Assembly: GCA_022360055.1 (NCBI GenBank)
Contig: JAKSDO010000033.1
Span: forward strand, 1 to 44,129
Reading direction: 5' to 3'
Origin: Cytophagales bacterium
GTDB taxonomy: Bacteria; Bacteroidota; Bacteroidia; Cytophagales; Cyclobacteriaceae
Length of the DNA stretch: 44,129 nucleotides
Shown here: piece by piece, positions 18,154-26,807 of the stretch
How positions within the stretch are numbered: the first letter of the stretch is position 1
Layout: each line of letters starts with the position of its first letter
Position numbers and translations under genes: made by a program
Notes under the pieces: generated by a model
What the model was told of the DNA's origin: nothing
Databases searched by the model: none
The model's input: only the letters and a program-made list of their open reading frames with translations

Positions 18154-18507
18154 ATCCGTTGAAATTTGGTGTCAAATTAAATCTGAAAGTAGTCGTATCA
18201 ATCTAGGATGCCAACATTAAATAATTATCAAAAATTTAAATTCAACAGCCTCATCCAAAACTATCAAAACACACATTATCAGCAACTTATAAGAAGGAGC
18301 TTGCTGCAAAAGCCAAAATCCGATTTTGTGATCACACCCATTGTTAGAGCAAGATTATCCAGGTTAAATTTGTATTAATTCAGTGTCGGCACGATTGATC
18401 GCATCGAAGAAATAATTTATTTGTAACGAAGGGAATCGGATCGATATTCCCGGAAGGTGTAAGCAAATTATTATCCACTATAAATCAATCTATTTATTCG
18501 CAATAAA
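18154..18507. other. Divergent promoter region between oxidoreductase and HAD genes
   Basis: A+T-rich region of 354 bases serving two divergent genes. It contains a good plus-strand Bacteroidota promoter match (18341-18372). No operator-like palindrome of note and no Pho-box-like repeat were seen. Confidence 0.5.
18341..18372 (+). promoter_or_regulatory. Candidate Bacteroidota-type promoter for HAD gene
   Basis: TTG at 18341-18343 and TAAATTTG at 18365-18372 match the Bacteroidota -33/-7 pattern (TTG, then TAnnTTTG) with a 21-base gap. Transcription would start near 18379, leaving a leader of about 130 bases before the HAD gene. Confidence 0.45.
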
Positions 18508-19197
18508 ATGGAAATAAAATTAGTTGTTTTCGATATGGCAGGAACTACTGTCAGGGATTATGATAACGTACATGAGGCAATTCAGGAGGCCCTCTCGAAC
18601 CATGATGTTTTTGTGACACGCGATGAGGTGAATAAAGTTATGGGATTACCAAAACCAATAGCCATAGAAGCATTGCTGAAAAATGAATTTCAACAAGATG
18701 AAATCAAAGAAGAATTCATCGATGCGGTTTACAACGATTTTGTTGAGATCATGGTAGATTTCTATAAAAACGATCCTATGGTTAAAGAACAAGAAGGGGC
18801 CGGGAAAATTTTCTCATTACTAAAAGAAAACCGCATTAAGGTCGCACTGGATACAGGCTTTAGCCGAATTATAGCCGATACAATTATAGACCGCCTGGAG
18901 TGGAATAAAAATCAATTGATCGACTTTAGCATCTCAAGCGACGAAGTGGAACATGGCCGGCCCTTTCCGGATATGATCTTCGCTGCCATGGATAACCTCG
19001 GAATTTTGAATGTAAACCAGGTAGCTAAGGTAGGAGATACGATTTCTGATATGGAAGAAGGGAAAAGCGCCGGATGCAGATATATCGTCGGCATTACTTC
19101 CGGAGCGTATAGCAGGGAACAACTCGAAAAAACTCCCCATACACATTTGATTGAAAAATTAGATGAACTTCCGAAAATCCTTGGAATTCATACTTAA
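18508..19197 (+). CDS. Phosphonatase-like HAD hydrolase (PhnX-related, TIGR03351 type)
   Basis: Predicted to split the C-P bond of phosphonoacetaldehyde, or a close relative, giving an aldehyde and phosphate. The 229-residue chain shows the phosphonatase version of the HAD motifs: nucleophile D9 in FDMAGTT (DxAGT instead of DxDxT), T116 in LDTGF, R151 in GRPFPD where most HAD enzymes have lysine, and acidic residues D177 and D181 in VGDTISDMEEG. The cap keeps K49 in MGLPKP, matching the lysine that forms a Schiff base with the substrate aldehyde in PhnX. No phnW aminotransferase gene is near. It is divergent from the TIGR03364 oxidoreductase, the expected partner of this clade. Cytoplasmic. 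Confidence 0.88.
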   Translation: MEIKLVVFDMAGTTVRDYDNVHEAIQEALSNHDVFVTRDEVNKVMGLPKPIAIEALLKNEFQQDEIKEEFIDAVYNDFVEIMVDFYKNDPMVKEQEGAGKIFSLLKENRIKVALDTGFSRIIADTIIDRLEWNKNQLIDFSISSDEVEHGRPFPDMIFAAMDNLGILNVNQVAKVGDTISDMEEGKSAGCRYIVGITSGAYSREQLEKTPHTHLIEKLDELPKILGIHT

Positions 19198-19333
19198 GTG
19201 CCATTGAAATAAACAGCTTCCTGCCAATCTTTGGCTTCAATGTTAAATTTTTAACCGAAAGTCAAATCAGCGTTAACTTAATATTAAAATCAGGCCGATT
19301 TTCCTTATTTTAGTAATACTAAGTTAACGCATC

Positions 19334-19978
19334 ATGAAATACTTCTTCACCGCCGTTCTGATTTTTGTTCTCGCGCCCAATTATACAAAAGCCGCACACC
19401 CCGCAGATTGGAAAGAAGGAGTTGCGGTCCTGAACAATAAGGAAGTTATCAAAGCCTCCATGAAGCTCAACCAGAGATATAATGTTTTGCTGGTCAAACA
19501 ACACGATCAAATTAAAAGTATTCCAGCCTCCAAAATCGAAAAAGTTACGATCCTGAATCAAGAATTAGAATTACTTAGAACCTACATTTGCCTTCCGGTT
19601 GAACGCAATTCAATGAAAAATTATCAGTTCTACGAATTGATCATAACAGGGAAAGTCCGGTTATTGTGTAGAGAAAAAGATTATAAGATGTCCGGAGAAG
19701 GAATTCTTTCCGATTTTTTTGACAAGATCACACCCGCTCAAAAAAAACTCGTAAATGATCAGGACTACTTTTTTTATGACGGTAAAAACCTGATCCTTTT
19801 TAACAAATTCAGAAAGAAGGTATTGCCGGCATTTAAAAGATACTTCGACCGTGAAATAACCGCTTATATAAAAGAAGAAAAACTGAACGTTAATATTCCT
19901 AAGGATCAGGTTAAGATTATGAAGTATTTTAATAAGTTATATAACGATAAATTAATATTTGCAAAAGAATCCATCTGA
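19334..19978 (+). CDS. Secreted hypothetical protein
   Basis: A 214-residue protein with a clear signal peptide (hydrophobic segment FFTAVLIFVLAPNY, cleavage near TKAA). The mature part is basic and mixes strands with a helical C-terminus; a KEGVAVLNNKEVIKA-like start recalls a group of Cytophagales secreted proteins that carry no named domain. No enzymatic motif is seen. It follows the HAD gene by 136 bases on the same strand and may share its transcript, but there is no evidence of a role in phosphonate use. Confidence 0.7.
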   Translation: MKYFFTAVLIFVLAPNYTKAAHPADWKEGVAVLNNKEVIKASMKLNQRYNVLLVKQHDQIKSIPASKIEKVTILNQELELLRTYICLPVERNSMKNYQFYELIITGKVRLLCREKDYKMSGEGILSDFFDKITPAQKKLVNDQDYFFYDGKNLILFNKFRKKVLPAFKRYFDREITAYIKEEKLNVNIPKDQVKIMKYFNKLYNDKLIFAKESI

Positions 19979-20075
19979 TCACAGAATGGCTTAACCTATT
20001 GATAATAAACCTGTTGGATCACATATTTTAACTTCAAATCACCTCAATTTTAATTTTTAACAAATTCACCTCTCG

Positions 20076-20090
20076 AGGGGAAGCTCCCCT
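20076..20090 (+). repeat. Short hairpin after hypothetical gene
   Basis: AGGGGA and TCCCCT pair around AGC. There is no T run after it, so it is only a weak terminator candidate. Confidence 0.3.
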
Positions 20091-20288
20091 GACTTCATAA
20101 ACCACTGAATATCAGATTTTTCCTTATATCTTCCCAAAAACACAATTCCAGCGCGGTCTCAGTGATTAACTTTTTAATAATCTATTTATAATTCGGCTTA
20201 ATAGCAAAAGCGATTTTAATCGTAAAAATTTGCATCAAAAAAACCAAAAATATTTCGCCTATGAATTGAAACAAACACGAACAAAAGA

Positions 20289-20316
20289 GGTCGTTGATGC
20301 TGCTACATCAACGACC
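20289..20316. promoter_or_regulatory. Inverted repeat in susC2 leader
   Basis: GGTCGTTGATG and CATCAACGACC are exact inverted copies (11-base arms, 6-base loop), 80 bases before the susC2 start. It could be an operator or a stable leader hairpin. Its sequence is unrelated to the palindrome before susC1, so the two SusC genes are probably controlled by different factors. Confidence 0.5.
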
Positions 20317-20395
20317 GGCAGGGCCTGTAAATTTCTCCAACAAGGCCGCTCAAAGCTTAATTAATTATCATACTTAACCATTAAACTTAAGATCA

Positions 20396-23300
20396 ATGTA
20401 CAATAACAAATCTATATTTAAAAAGACTCTATCAGGATTTTCCGCAATGGTCCTGATAGCTCTGAGCCTGAATTTTACCCAGGCCCAGGACAGGGTAATT
20501 CAGGGCACCCTTACCGCGGCAGAAGATGGCGCACCGTTGCCCGGGGCAAATGTTATAATAAAAGGTACTGCACAGGGAACCGTAACCGACTACGATGGGA
20601 AATATAGCATTAATGTTCCGCAGGGTGTCACAACACTTGTATTTTCCTACATTGGGTATACACAGACAGAAGTCGAGATTGGCAATCAGTCGGTTATCGA
20701 TCTGCAGATGACGATCAATACAGCGACACTCGAAGATATTGTTGTTACGGCTTTGGGCGTTGAGCGGGAAACCAAGGCGCTGGGATATTCGGTATCAGAA
20801 ATCCAGGGGAAAGATATCGCCGAAGCCCGGGAAGTTAATGTCGTCAACTCGCTTTCGGGAAAGGTGGCCGGAGTGCAGGTAACCATGGGAAATTCAGGCG
20901 CCGGTTCTTCGTCCCGCATTGTTATCCGAGGCGAATCGTCCTTCAACTACAGCGAACCGCTTTTTGTGGTGAACGGCGTCCCCATCAACAACAGAACGGA
21001 TACCCGCAACAACAATGACATCGCCGATAACATGGAAATGGACTTTGGAAATGGCGCGGCTGAAATCTCGCCGGACGATATAGAGAGCATCTCAGTATTG
21101 AAAGGCCCGAGTGCTGCCGCACTGTATGGATCCAGGGGTGCAAACGGAGTAGTTCTGATTACCACAAAATCCGGAAGGGAAAAAAGAGGCCTCGGCGTAA
21201 GCTTCAATGTAGGTGTCACGGTGGACAGAGTACTGAAATCTCCGGAATACCAGCACATGTTTGGACAGGGAAAAGAAGGGCAATTCGAATTTGTAGATGG
21301 TTACGGAAGCGGTACATTTGACGGCGTGGATGAAAGCTGGGGACCTGAGCTGAAAGGTCAGCTGATCAAGCAATTCGACGGCCCTACCTCCAACGGTCTT
21401 CGAGGAGGAGATGTACACGGTCTGGATTACATTCTTGGCCCTCAGGGAGTCGATTTGGAACGACGCGGCGAGATCACACCTACGGAATGGAAGTTTCACG
21501 GAGATCCGGTAGATCAATTTATGAGGGACGGCATGACACAAAACTATAATGTTGCCCTTTATGGCGCGAACGACGACGCCAATTTTCGGCTCTCTTATTC
21601 CTTGATGGATAATGAAGGTATTCTTCCGAACACGAACCTGAAGCGTCACAACTTTACACTGAACACGGGATATGATCTTACCGATAAATTCAGGGTCGAT
21701 GTATCGGCCAGCTACGTCAAGTCGCTGAGCGACAACAGACCGGTAAACAGTTACGGAACGGAAAGTGTGATGTATCTTTTTACCTGGTACGGTATGCAAA
21801 TCAATACGCCAAGCCTAAAAGAGTATTGGCAAAGGGGTCTTGAGGGGTTCCAGCAATTCAACTACAACTACAACTACCATGACAATCCCTATTTCAACAT
21901 GTACGAAAATACCAACGCTCTGGATAAAAACAGGCTGATAGGTAATATTAAACTGAATTATCAATTCACGGACGAACTCAGCCTGATGTTGAGAACAGGG
22001 ACCGATTACTATAATGAGCGAAGAACCATCAAGAGAGCCTACAGTACGCAGCGTTTCCCAAGGGGTCAGTTCAGGGAGGACAAAATATTTTTCCAGGAAA
22101 CAAATACGGATTTCCTGTTGACGTATGACAAACAGATTAACCAGGATTGGAGGACAACGCTCTCTGTTGGAGCCAATAGAATGGTCAGGAAAAACAACTA
22201 CGATGCCACCAGCGCCAATCAGCTTGTAATACCTGGTTACTATAATTTCAGCAATACGGATATCCCACTGGTAAACCTGACAAGCATTGATGAAAAACAA
22301 ATAAACAGTGTTTACGGCTTCTTCAATTTCAGCTATAAAAACATGATTTTCCTGGATGTGACGGGGAGAAACGACTGGTCGAGCAAGCTTGCCTCCGGAA
22401 ACAATTCTTATTTCTACCCATCGGTATCCGCAAGCGCTATTATCAGTGATATGGTCAGCATGCCAAGCGCAATTTCATTTTTAAAACTTCGCGGGAGCTG
22501 GGCCCAGGCAGGAAATGACACAGATGAATACGCGCTTGATCCCGTATTTAATCTGAAAGAACCGTACGGCCCGAACCTGCGCGGTGAAGAATCTTCAATA
22601 CTGCCGAATCCGGACCTTGTAAATGAATTAAGTACTTCGATTGAAGCAGGTATCGATGTGCGTTTTTTTAATGGCAGGCTTGGTCTCGATTTAAATTATT
22701 TCAATGCAAAGACAAAAAATCAGATCGTGCCGATTGTTGTACCTCACTCGACGGGATACGCTCAGAAATTTGTAAACCTGGGCGAAATAACGAACAAAGG
22801 TTGGGAAATCATGCTCAACTATACAGCTATTGAAACGGATAAGTTTACATGGTCAGGTAACATCAATTATTTCTCCAACGAAAACACTATCGGGGGATTA
22901 AACGGTATTGAATATGCCATAGCCTCAAACAGGATAACGTTGATTGCAAAGGACGGGGGTAAAATGGGCGATATGTATGGCACCGGCCTGTTGAAAGTGG
23001 AGGATGGTGAATATCAAGGCGATGTGATATTCAGAAACGGTTTACCTATTCAGGATCCAAATCTGCGATTGCTGGGAAATTACAACCCTGATTTTATCCT
23101 TGGATTCAATAATGAATTCCGATTGGGTGGATTTCACTTCGGCTTTTTAGTCGACTGGAGGCAAGGCGGAGATTTAATGTCCTTGACCCGACTTATAGCG
23201 GCAACTTCAGGAAACATCGTGGAGACGCTGCCGGGCAGAACAACAGAGCTGGGCGGTATCAGTTGGACGGATGACAATAATACCGCACGAACTGACGGAA

Positions 23301-23686
23301 TTATCGGGGATGGCGTAAAGGAAATTGTTGAAGCGGACGGAACGGTTGTCGGCTATGCTCCAAATGATGTCGTGGTACCTGCATCTGCTTATTATAACAA
23401 GCGATATAAAAGACAAAATGAAGAAGAGGGCATGTACGACGCGACGTTCGTAAAATTGAGAGAAGTCCGCTTGGGTTATCAGATGCCTAACTCCTGGTTT
23501 GGAGATGTTTTAAAGGATGTAAAAATATCGTTTGTAGGCAGAAACCTCGCAATATGGAACAACTTTAATCATGGAGACTCCGAGCTTACATCGTTCACCG
23601 GCAGCGGTAAGATGGTGCTGGGAGTTGAAGATATGGCCATACCAAGTACCAGCAGTTACGGATTCAATTTATCTGCTAATTTTTAA
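20396..23686 (+). CDS. susC: SusC/RagA-family TonB-dependent transporter (SusC2)
   Basis: Outer-membrane transporter of 1,096 residues with the full SusC layout: a signal peptide ending near FTQAQ and a carboxypeptidase-like domain starting VIQGTLTAAEDGAPLPGANV. The linker LEDIVVTALGVERETKALGY and the plug with IESISVLKGPSAAALYGSRG come next, followed by the long barrel. It belongs to a different SusC subgroup from SusC1, shown by the 'VTALG' linker in place of 'IVGYGTQKK'. It is followed after 18 bases by susD2 and then by the PbfA-like gene, so it probably imports a ligand that yields 1-hydroxy-2-aminoethylphosphonate; this is inference. Confidence 0.95.
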   Translation: MYNNKSIFKKTLSGFSAMVLIALSLNFTQAQDRVIQGTLTAAEDGAPLPGANVIIKGTAQGTVTDYDGKYSINVPQGVTTLVFSYIGYTQTEVEIGNQSVIDLQMTINTATLEDIVVTALGVERETKALGYSVSEIQGKDIAEAREVNVVNSLSGKVAGVQVTMGNSGAGSSSRIVIRGESSFNYSEPLFVVNGVPINNRTDTRNNNDIADNMEMDFGNGAAEISPDDIESISVLKGPSAAALYGSRGANGVVLITTKSGREKRGLGVSFNVGVTVDRVLKSPEYQHMFGQGKEGQFEFVDGYGSGTFDGVDESWGPELKGQLIKQFDGPTSNGLRGGDVHGLDYILGPQGVDLERRGEITPTEWKFHGDPVDQFMRDGMTQNYNVALYGANDDANFRLSYSLMDNEGILPNTNLKRHNFTLNTGYDLTDKFRVDVSASYVKSLSDNRPVNSYGTESVMYLFTWYGMQINTPSLKEYWQRGLEGFQQFNYNYNYHDNPYFNMYENTNALDKNRLIGNIKLNYQFTDELSLMLRTGTDYYNERRTIKRAYSTQRFPRGQFREDKIFFQETNTDFLLTYDKQINQDWRTTLSVGANRMVRKNNYDATSANQLVIPGYYNFSNTDIPLVNLTSIDEKQINSVYGFFNFSYKNMIFLDVTGRNDWSSKLASGNNSYFYPSVSASAIISDMVSMPSAISFLKLRGSWAQAGNDTDEYALDPVFNLKEPYGPNLRGEESSILPNPDLVNELSTSIEAGIDVRFFNGRLGLDLNYFNAKTKNQIVPIVVPHSTGYAQKFVNLGEITNKGWEIMLNYTAIETDKFTWSGNINYFSNENTIGGLNGIEYAIASNRITLIAKDGGKMGDMYGTGLLKVEDGEYQGDVIFRNGLPIQDPNLRLLGNYNPDFILGFNNEFRLGGFHFGFLVDWRQGGDLMSLTRLIAATSGNIVETLPGRTTELGGISWTDDNNTARTDGIIGDGVKEIVEADGTVVGYAPNDVVVPASAYYNKRYKRQNEEEGMYDATFVKLREVRLGYQMPNSWFGDVLKDVKISFVGRNLAIWNNFNHGDSELTSFTGSGKMVLGVEDMAIPSTSSYGFNLSANF

Positions 23687-23704
23687 TTTCAAACATTTCC
23701 TACA

Positions 23705-25183
23705 ATGAAAATCAAAAAGCTGAAGTATATAGTTACCATGATCGCAATACTAAGTGTTGCGTCGTCATGCGATGAATTTGATGTGGAAACTACCAATCCC
23801 AATACTCCGTTGAGTGTTGCAAATAATCCTGAATTGGTACTGACCAACATCCAGAAAGACGTGGCCGACCGGCTGGTAAATGATGCCTGGAACGATGCAA
23901 ACCTCATGGCTCAGTATTCTGCCCGCATTGTGTTTACCGCATTTGATCAATTTGAATGGGGCGATAACGGCGGCCTATGGCAGACGATGTACAGAAATAT
24001 AAGGAATGCGCAGCAACTATACGATAATGCGGTAGAGACGGAACACATGAGCTATCAGGCGGTTTCATTAATCCTCAAATCATGGATGTTCCAGGTCCTG
24101 ACAGATATTTACGGCGATGTCCCCTATTCCGAGGCGGTAAGTGCGAGGCAGGAAGAACCGATCATTCAACCGAAATACGATGCCCAGCGGGACATATACC
24201 TGGGTATTCTCGCCGATCTTGAAAAGGCCAACTCCATCCTTGGAAGCGCCGGTTTACCCGCGATCCGCGGAGACATTTACAATGGCGAAGATCTTGATAA
24301 ATGGCGAAAATTTGCAAATTCCTTGCGTCTAAGAGCCTACCTGAGGCTATCCGAAGTTGAGCCCCAGATGGCTCAAACCGGGATCAGCAATATATTTTCC
24401 AATAAGTCGGGCAATCCCTACGTCGAGTCCAACGATGATAATATTACGCTCACATATTTGTCGACAAATCCGAATGTCCATCCGAGATCGGAAGCATCCG
24501 GTTACAGGGTAGGATCGTTTAATGAATATCGAATGAGTGAGACCCTTGAAAACGTGTTAAAGAGTTTTGACGACCCCAGAATGATGCGCTGGTTTGAACC
24601 GACCGCCAAGTCAGTGGAAAACGGGAATCCCGAATGGGCGGGGATGCTCAATGGCGTGGTAGACGGAACAGCCTACTCATACAAGGGAGGAGATGCTTTC
24701 CTGTCAAAATTCGGAGATATATTTTATTTCGAGCCCAATACCGTGGAAGCGATGCTTTTTATGGCGAGCGAATCGCATTTTATTCTTGCGGAAGCCGCTC
24801 AAAGAGGCTGGATCAGCAGTGATGCAAAATCTCATTATGATGCCGGAATCCTGGCAAACTTTCAGTATTGGGGTGTGGATATGCCGGGCGATTACCTCAC
24901 AAGGCCGGGCGTTGCCTATGATGGTGATCTGGAAACGATTATTACTCAAAAATGGTTATCGCTGCTCTATGTGGACTACCAGGGTTTCTGTGAATTTAAA
25001 AGGACCGGTTACCCCAGCACAATCAAACCCGGGCCGGACGCATTTTACCCGGAATACCCAAGCAGGTACCTGTTCCCAAACAACGAACAACAGTCGAACA
25101 ATGAAAACAGGCTCGCTGCAGTCCAAAACATGGGTGCTTCCGATGATGATATCAGGACGTCCGTCTGGTGGGAAGGTGATTAG
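23705..25183 (+). CDS. susD: SusD/RagB-like nutrient-binding lipoprotein (SusD2)
   Basis: Lipoprotein of 492 residues, partner of SusC2 just upstream. The signal ends in VASSC, and the mature protein opens with an NPNTPLSV-type segment typical of the SusD-like_2 branch. WMFQVLTDIYGDVPYSEA and the later HFILAEAAQRGW and CEFKRTGYPS segments are usual family blocks. It is shorter than SusD1 and from a different branch, in keeping with the different SusC subgroup. Acts at the cell surface. Confidence 0.93.
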   Translation: MKIKKLKYIVTMIAILSVASSCDEFDVETTNPNTPLSVANNPELVLTNIQKDVADRLVNDAWNDANLMAQYSARIVFTAFDQFEWGDNGGLWQTMYRNIRNAQQLYDNAVETEHMSYQAVSLILKSWMFQVLTDIYGDVPYSEAVSARQEEPIIQPKYDAQRDIYLGILADLEKANSILGSAGLPAIRGDIYNGEDLDKWRKFANSLRLRAYLRLSEVEPQMAQTGISNIFSNKSGNPYVESNDDNITLTYLSTNPNVHPRSEASGYRVGSFNEYRMSETLENVLKSFDDPRMMRWFEPTAKSVENGNPEWAGMLNGVVDGTAYSYKGGDAFLSKFGDIFYFEPNTVEAMLFMASESHFILAEAAQRGWISSDAKSHYDAGILANFQYWGVDMPGDYLTRPGVAYDGDLETIITQKWLSLLYVDYQGFCEFKRTGYPSTIKPGPDAFYPEYPSRYLFPNNEQQSNNENRLAAVQNMGASDDDIRTSVWWEGD

Positions 25184-25272
25184 CAGGTCACACGGATTCT
25201 CCGAATAAATTTGGCCCGGAATTACTGGAATTTCGGGTCAATTTTATATAACTATACTTCACGTCTACGAAC

Positions 25273-26619
25273 ATGGAAAACAATTACCTGGCTGCGGAAG
25301 GGGATATAAATCAATCGCGCAAAAGAAAACAGTGGAACGAACAATTACCGGCACACACACTGGAATGGCTCAGGAAGGATGCAAAGTATTTTCTTCGTCA
25401 AAATCTGTCGACTCCTCTTGATGTCATCCGGGAAGCGGAGGGAACAAAGCTCATAAACCTCAAAGGAGGTAAATACCTGGATTTCCATGGGAGCAGCGTT
25501 CACCAAATCGGATTTCAGAATGAACAGGTAATAGAAAAAGTACGTGAACAACTCAACAAACTTAGCTTTTGTACCGGGAGATATACCAATATTCCGGCGA
25601 TACAACTGGCCGAGAAACTCATCGAAAGTACCGGGCATAAGTTCAGCAAGGCGCTCTTTGCCCCGGAAGGATCCCTGGCGATCGGAATGGCATTGAAGCT
25701 GGCTCGCGCAATCACGGGGAAGCATAAAGTAATTTCGTTCTGGGATTCTCTTTATGGCACATCGACAGAGGCTATTTTCGTCGATGGCGAAGTCGTTTCC
25801 GGAAAAAACACTGGCACGGCAATGCCCGGCATAGAGCGCATTCCGCCACCAAATCTGTATCGGGGAATTCTGGGGCGCTACGAATCAAAATACATAGAAT
25901 ATTTTGAGTACATCGTACAGAAAGAAGGCGATATCGCAGCGTTTATTGCCGAACCAATAAGAAATACCGATGTTACGATCCCGACCAAAAACTTCTGGAG
26001 ACAGATGAGGAAGATTTGCGACAAGTATGGGATATTCTTGATTTTCGATGAAACAGTTGCGGGATTGGGTCGGATCGGGAATCTTTTCGTTTGGCAATAT
26101 TATGATGTAATACCGGATGTCGTGTGCCTGGGAAAGGGACTTGGCGGAGGTGTTTTACCACTCGCCGGGATACTCACTCATGAAAAATACGATAAGGTTA
26201 AGAACATCTCCATAGGTCATTATACACACGAAAAAAACCCATTATGCGCAGCGGCCGGTTTAACGACCCTCGAATTTATCGAGCGTGAAGAATTATTGGC
26301 AAAAGTTCAGTCCGATGAAGTATTCATCAGAGAAAAGGTTTCCGGTATGATGGAAAGGTTTAAACTGATTGGAGAGGTTCGGGGCAAGGGACTGCTTTGG
26401 GCAATCGAATTGGTGAAAGATCGACGCACAAAAGAAAAGGCGTTGTTCGAAACGGAAACGATCATGTACAACTGTTTAAAGGACGGGCTGAATTTTAAAA
26501 TTGCACAAGGAAACATCATCATGCTTGTCCCTCCACTTACCGTGAGCAGACAGGAGTTGGACAAAGCGCTTTACATCATTGACAGGAATATCTGCAAAAT
26601 GAGCAAATTCATAAACTAA
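25273..26619 (+). CDS. pbfA: PbfA-like (R)-1-hydroxy-2-aminoethylphosphonate ammonia-lyase
   Basis: PLP-dependent class-III aminotransferase-fold enzyme of 448 residues. It has HTLEWLRKDAKYFL and LSTPLDVIREAEG near the N-terminus, the cofactor-binding PEGSLAIGMALKLA at about 131-144 and D259-E260 under the PLP ring. The Schiff-base lysine is K288 in CLGKGLGGG. The segments DFHGSSVHQIGF and RYTNIPAIQLAEKL match, as I recall them, the PbfA enzymes. These remove ammonia from (R)-1-hydroxy-2-aminoethylphosphonate to form phosphonoacetaldehyde, rather than transaminating. It follows susD2 by 89 bases. The phosphonatase-like HAD upstream could take its product. An ordinary aminotransferase is the main alternative. 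Confidence 0.8.
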   Translation: MENNYLAAEGDINQSRKRKQWNEQLPAHTLEWLRKDAKYFLRQNLSTPLDVIREAEGTKLINLKGGKYLDFHGSSVHQIGFQNEQVIEKVREQLNKLSFCTGRYTNIPAIQLAEKLIESTGHKFSKALFAPEGSLAIGMALKLARAITGKHKVISFWDSLYGTSTEAIFVDGEVVSGKNTGTAMPGIERIPPPNLYRGILGRYESKYIEYFEYIVQKEGDIAAFIAEPIRNTDVTIPTKNFWRQMRKICDKYGIFLIFDETVAGLGRIGNLFVWQYYDVIPDVVCLGKGLGGGVLPLAGILTHEKYDKVKNISIGHYTHEKNPLCAAAGLTTLEFIEREELLAKVQSDEVFIREKVSGMMERFKLIGEVRGKGLLWAIELVKDRRTKEKALFETETIMYNCLKDGLNFKIAQGNIIMLVPPLTVSRQELDKALYIIDRNICKMSKFIN

Positions 26620-26807
26620 ACGTACTAATTTTCATTGGATGCCAATTATAAAATTGTTAAGAAATCCCTGTTTGGAGAAAATGCCCGTAGCGCACAATTA
26701 ACATTCCGACCACAAACTTATATCATCCATAAACACTCATTAATAATAGGCTAATAGTGGAGGGGTACTTTTGCTCCTTCAAACAAGTTCTACTAACCAT
26801 TATTACT

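Larger units (their letters stand above)
19979..20395. other. Leader region of susC2 operon
   Basis: A 417-base stretch without genes. It holds a hairpin AGGGGA/TCCCCT at 20076-20090, possibly the end of the upstream transcript, and a strong inverted repeat at 20289-20316 close to susC2. The remainder is A+T-rich. Confidence 0.5.

Noticed and set aside
21092-21799. A 235-codon minus-strand open frame inside susC2
   Set aside because: It lies wholly within a clearly coding SusC gene and has the look of an antisense shadow.
25273-26619. Reading the PLP enzyme as PhnW (AEP aminotransferase)
   Set aside because: PhnW belongs to a different PLP fold class with other motifs; this protein has the class-III pattern and PbfA-like segments.
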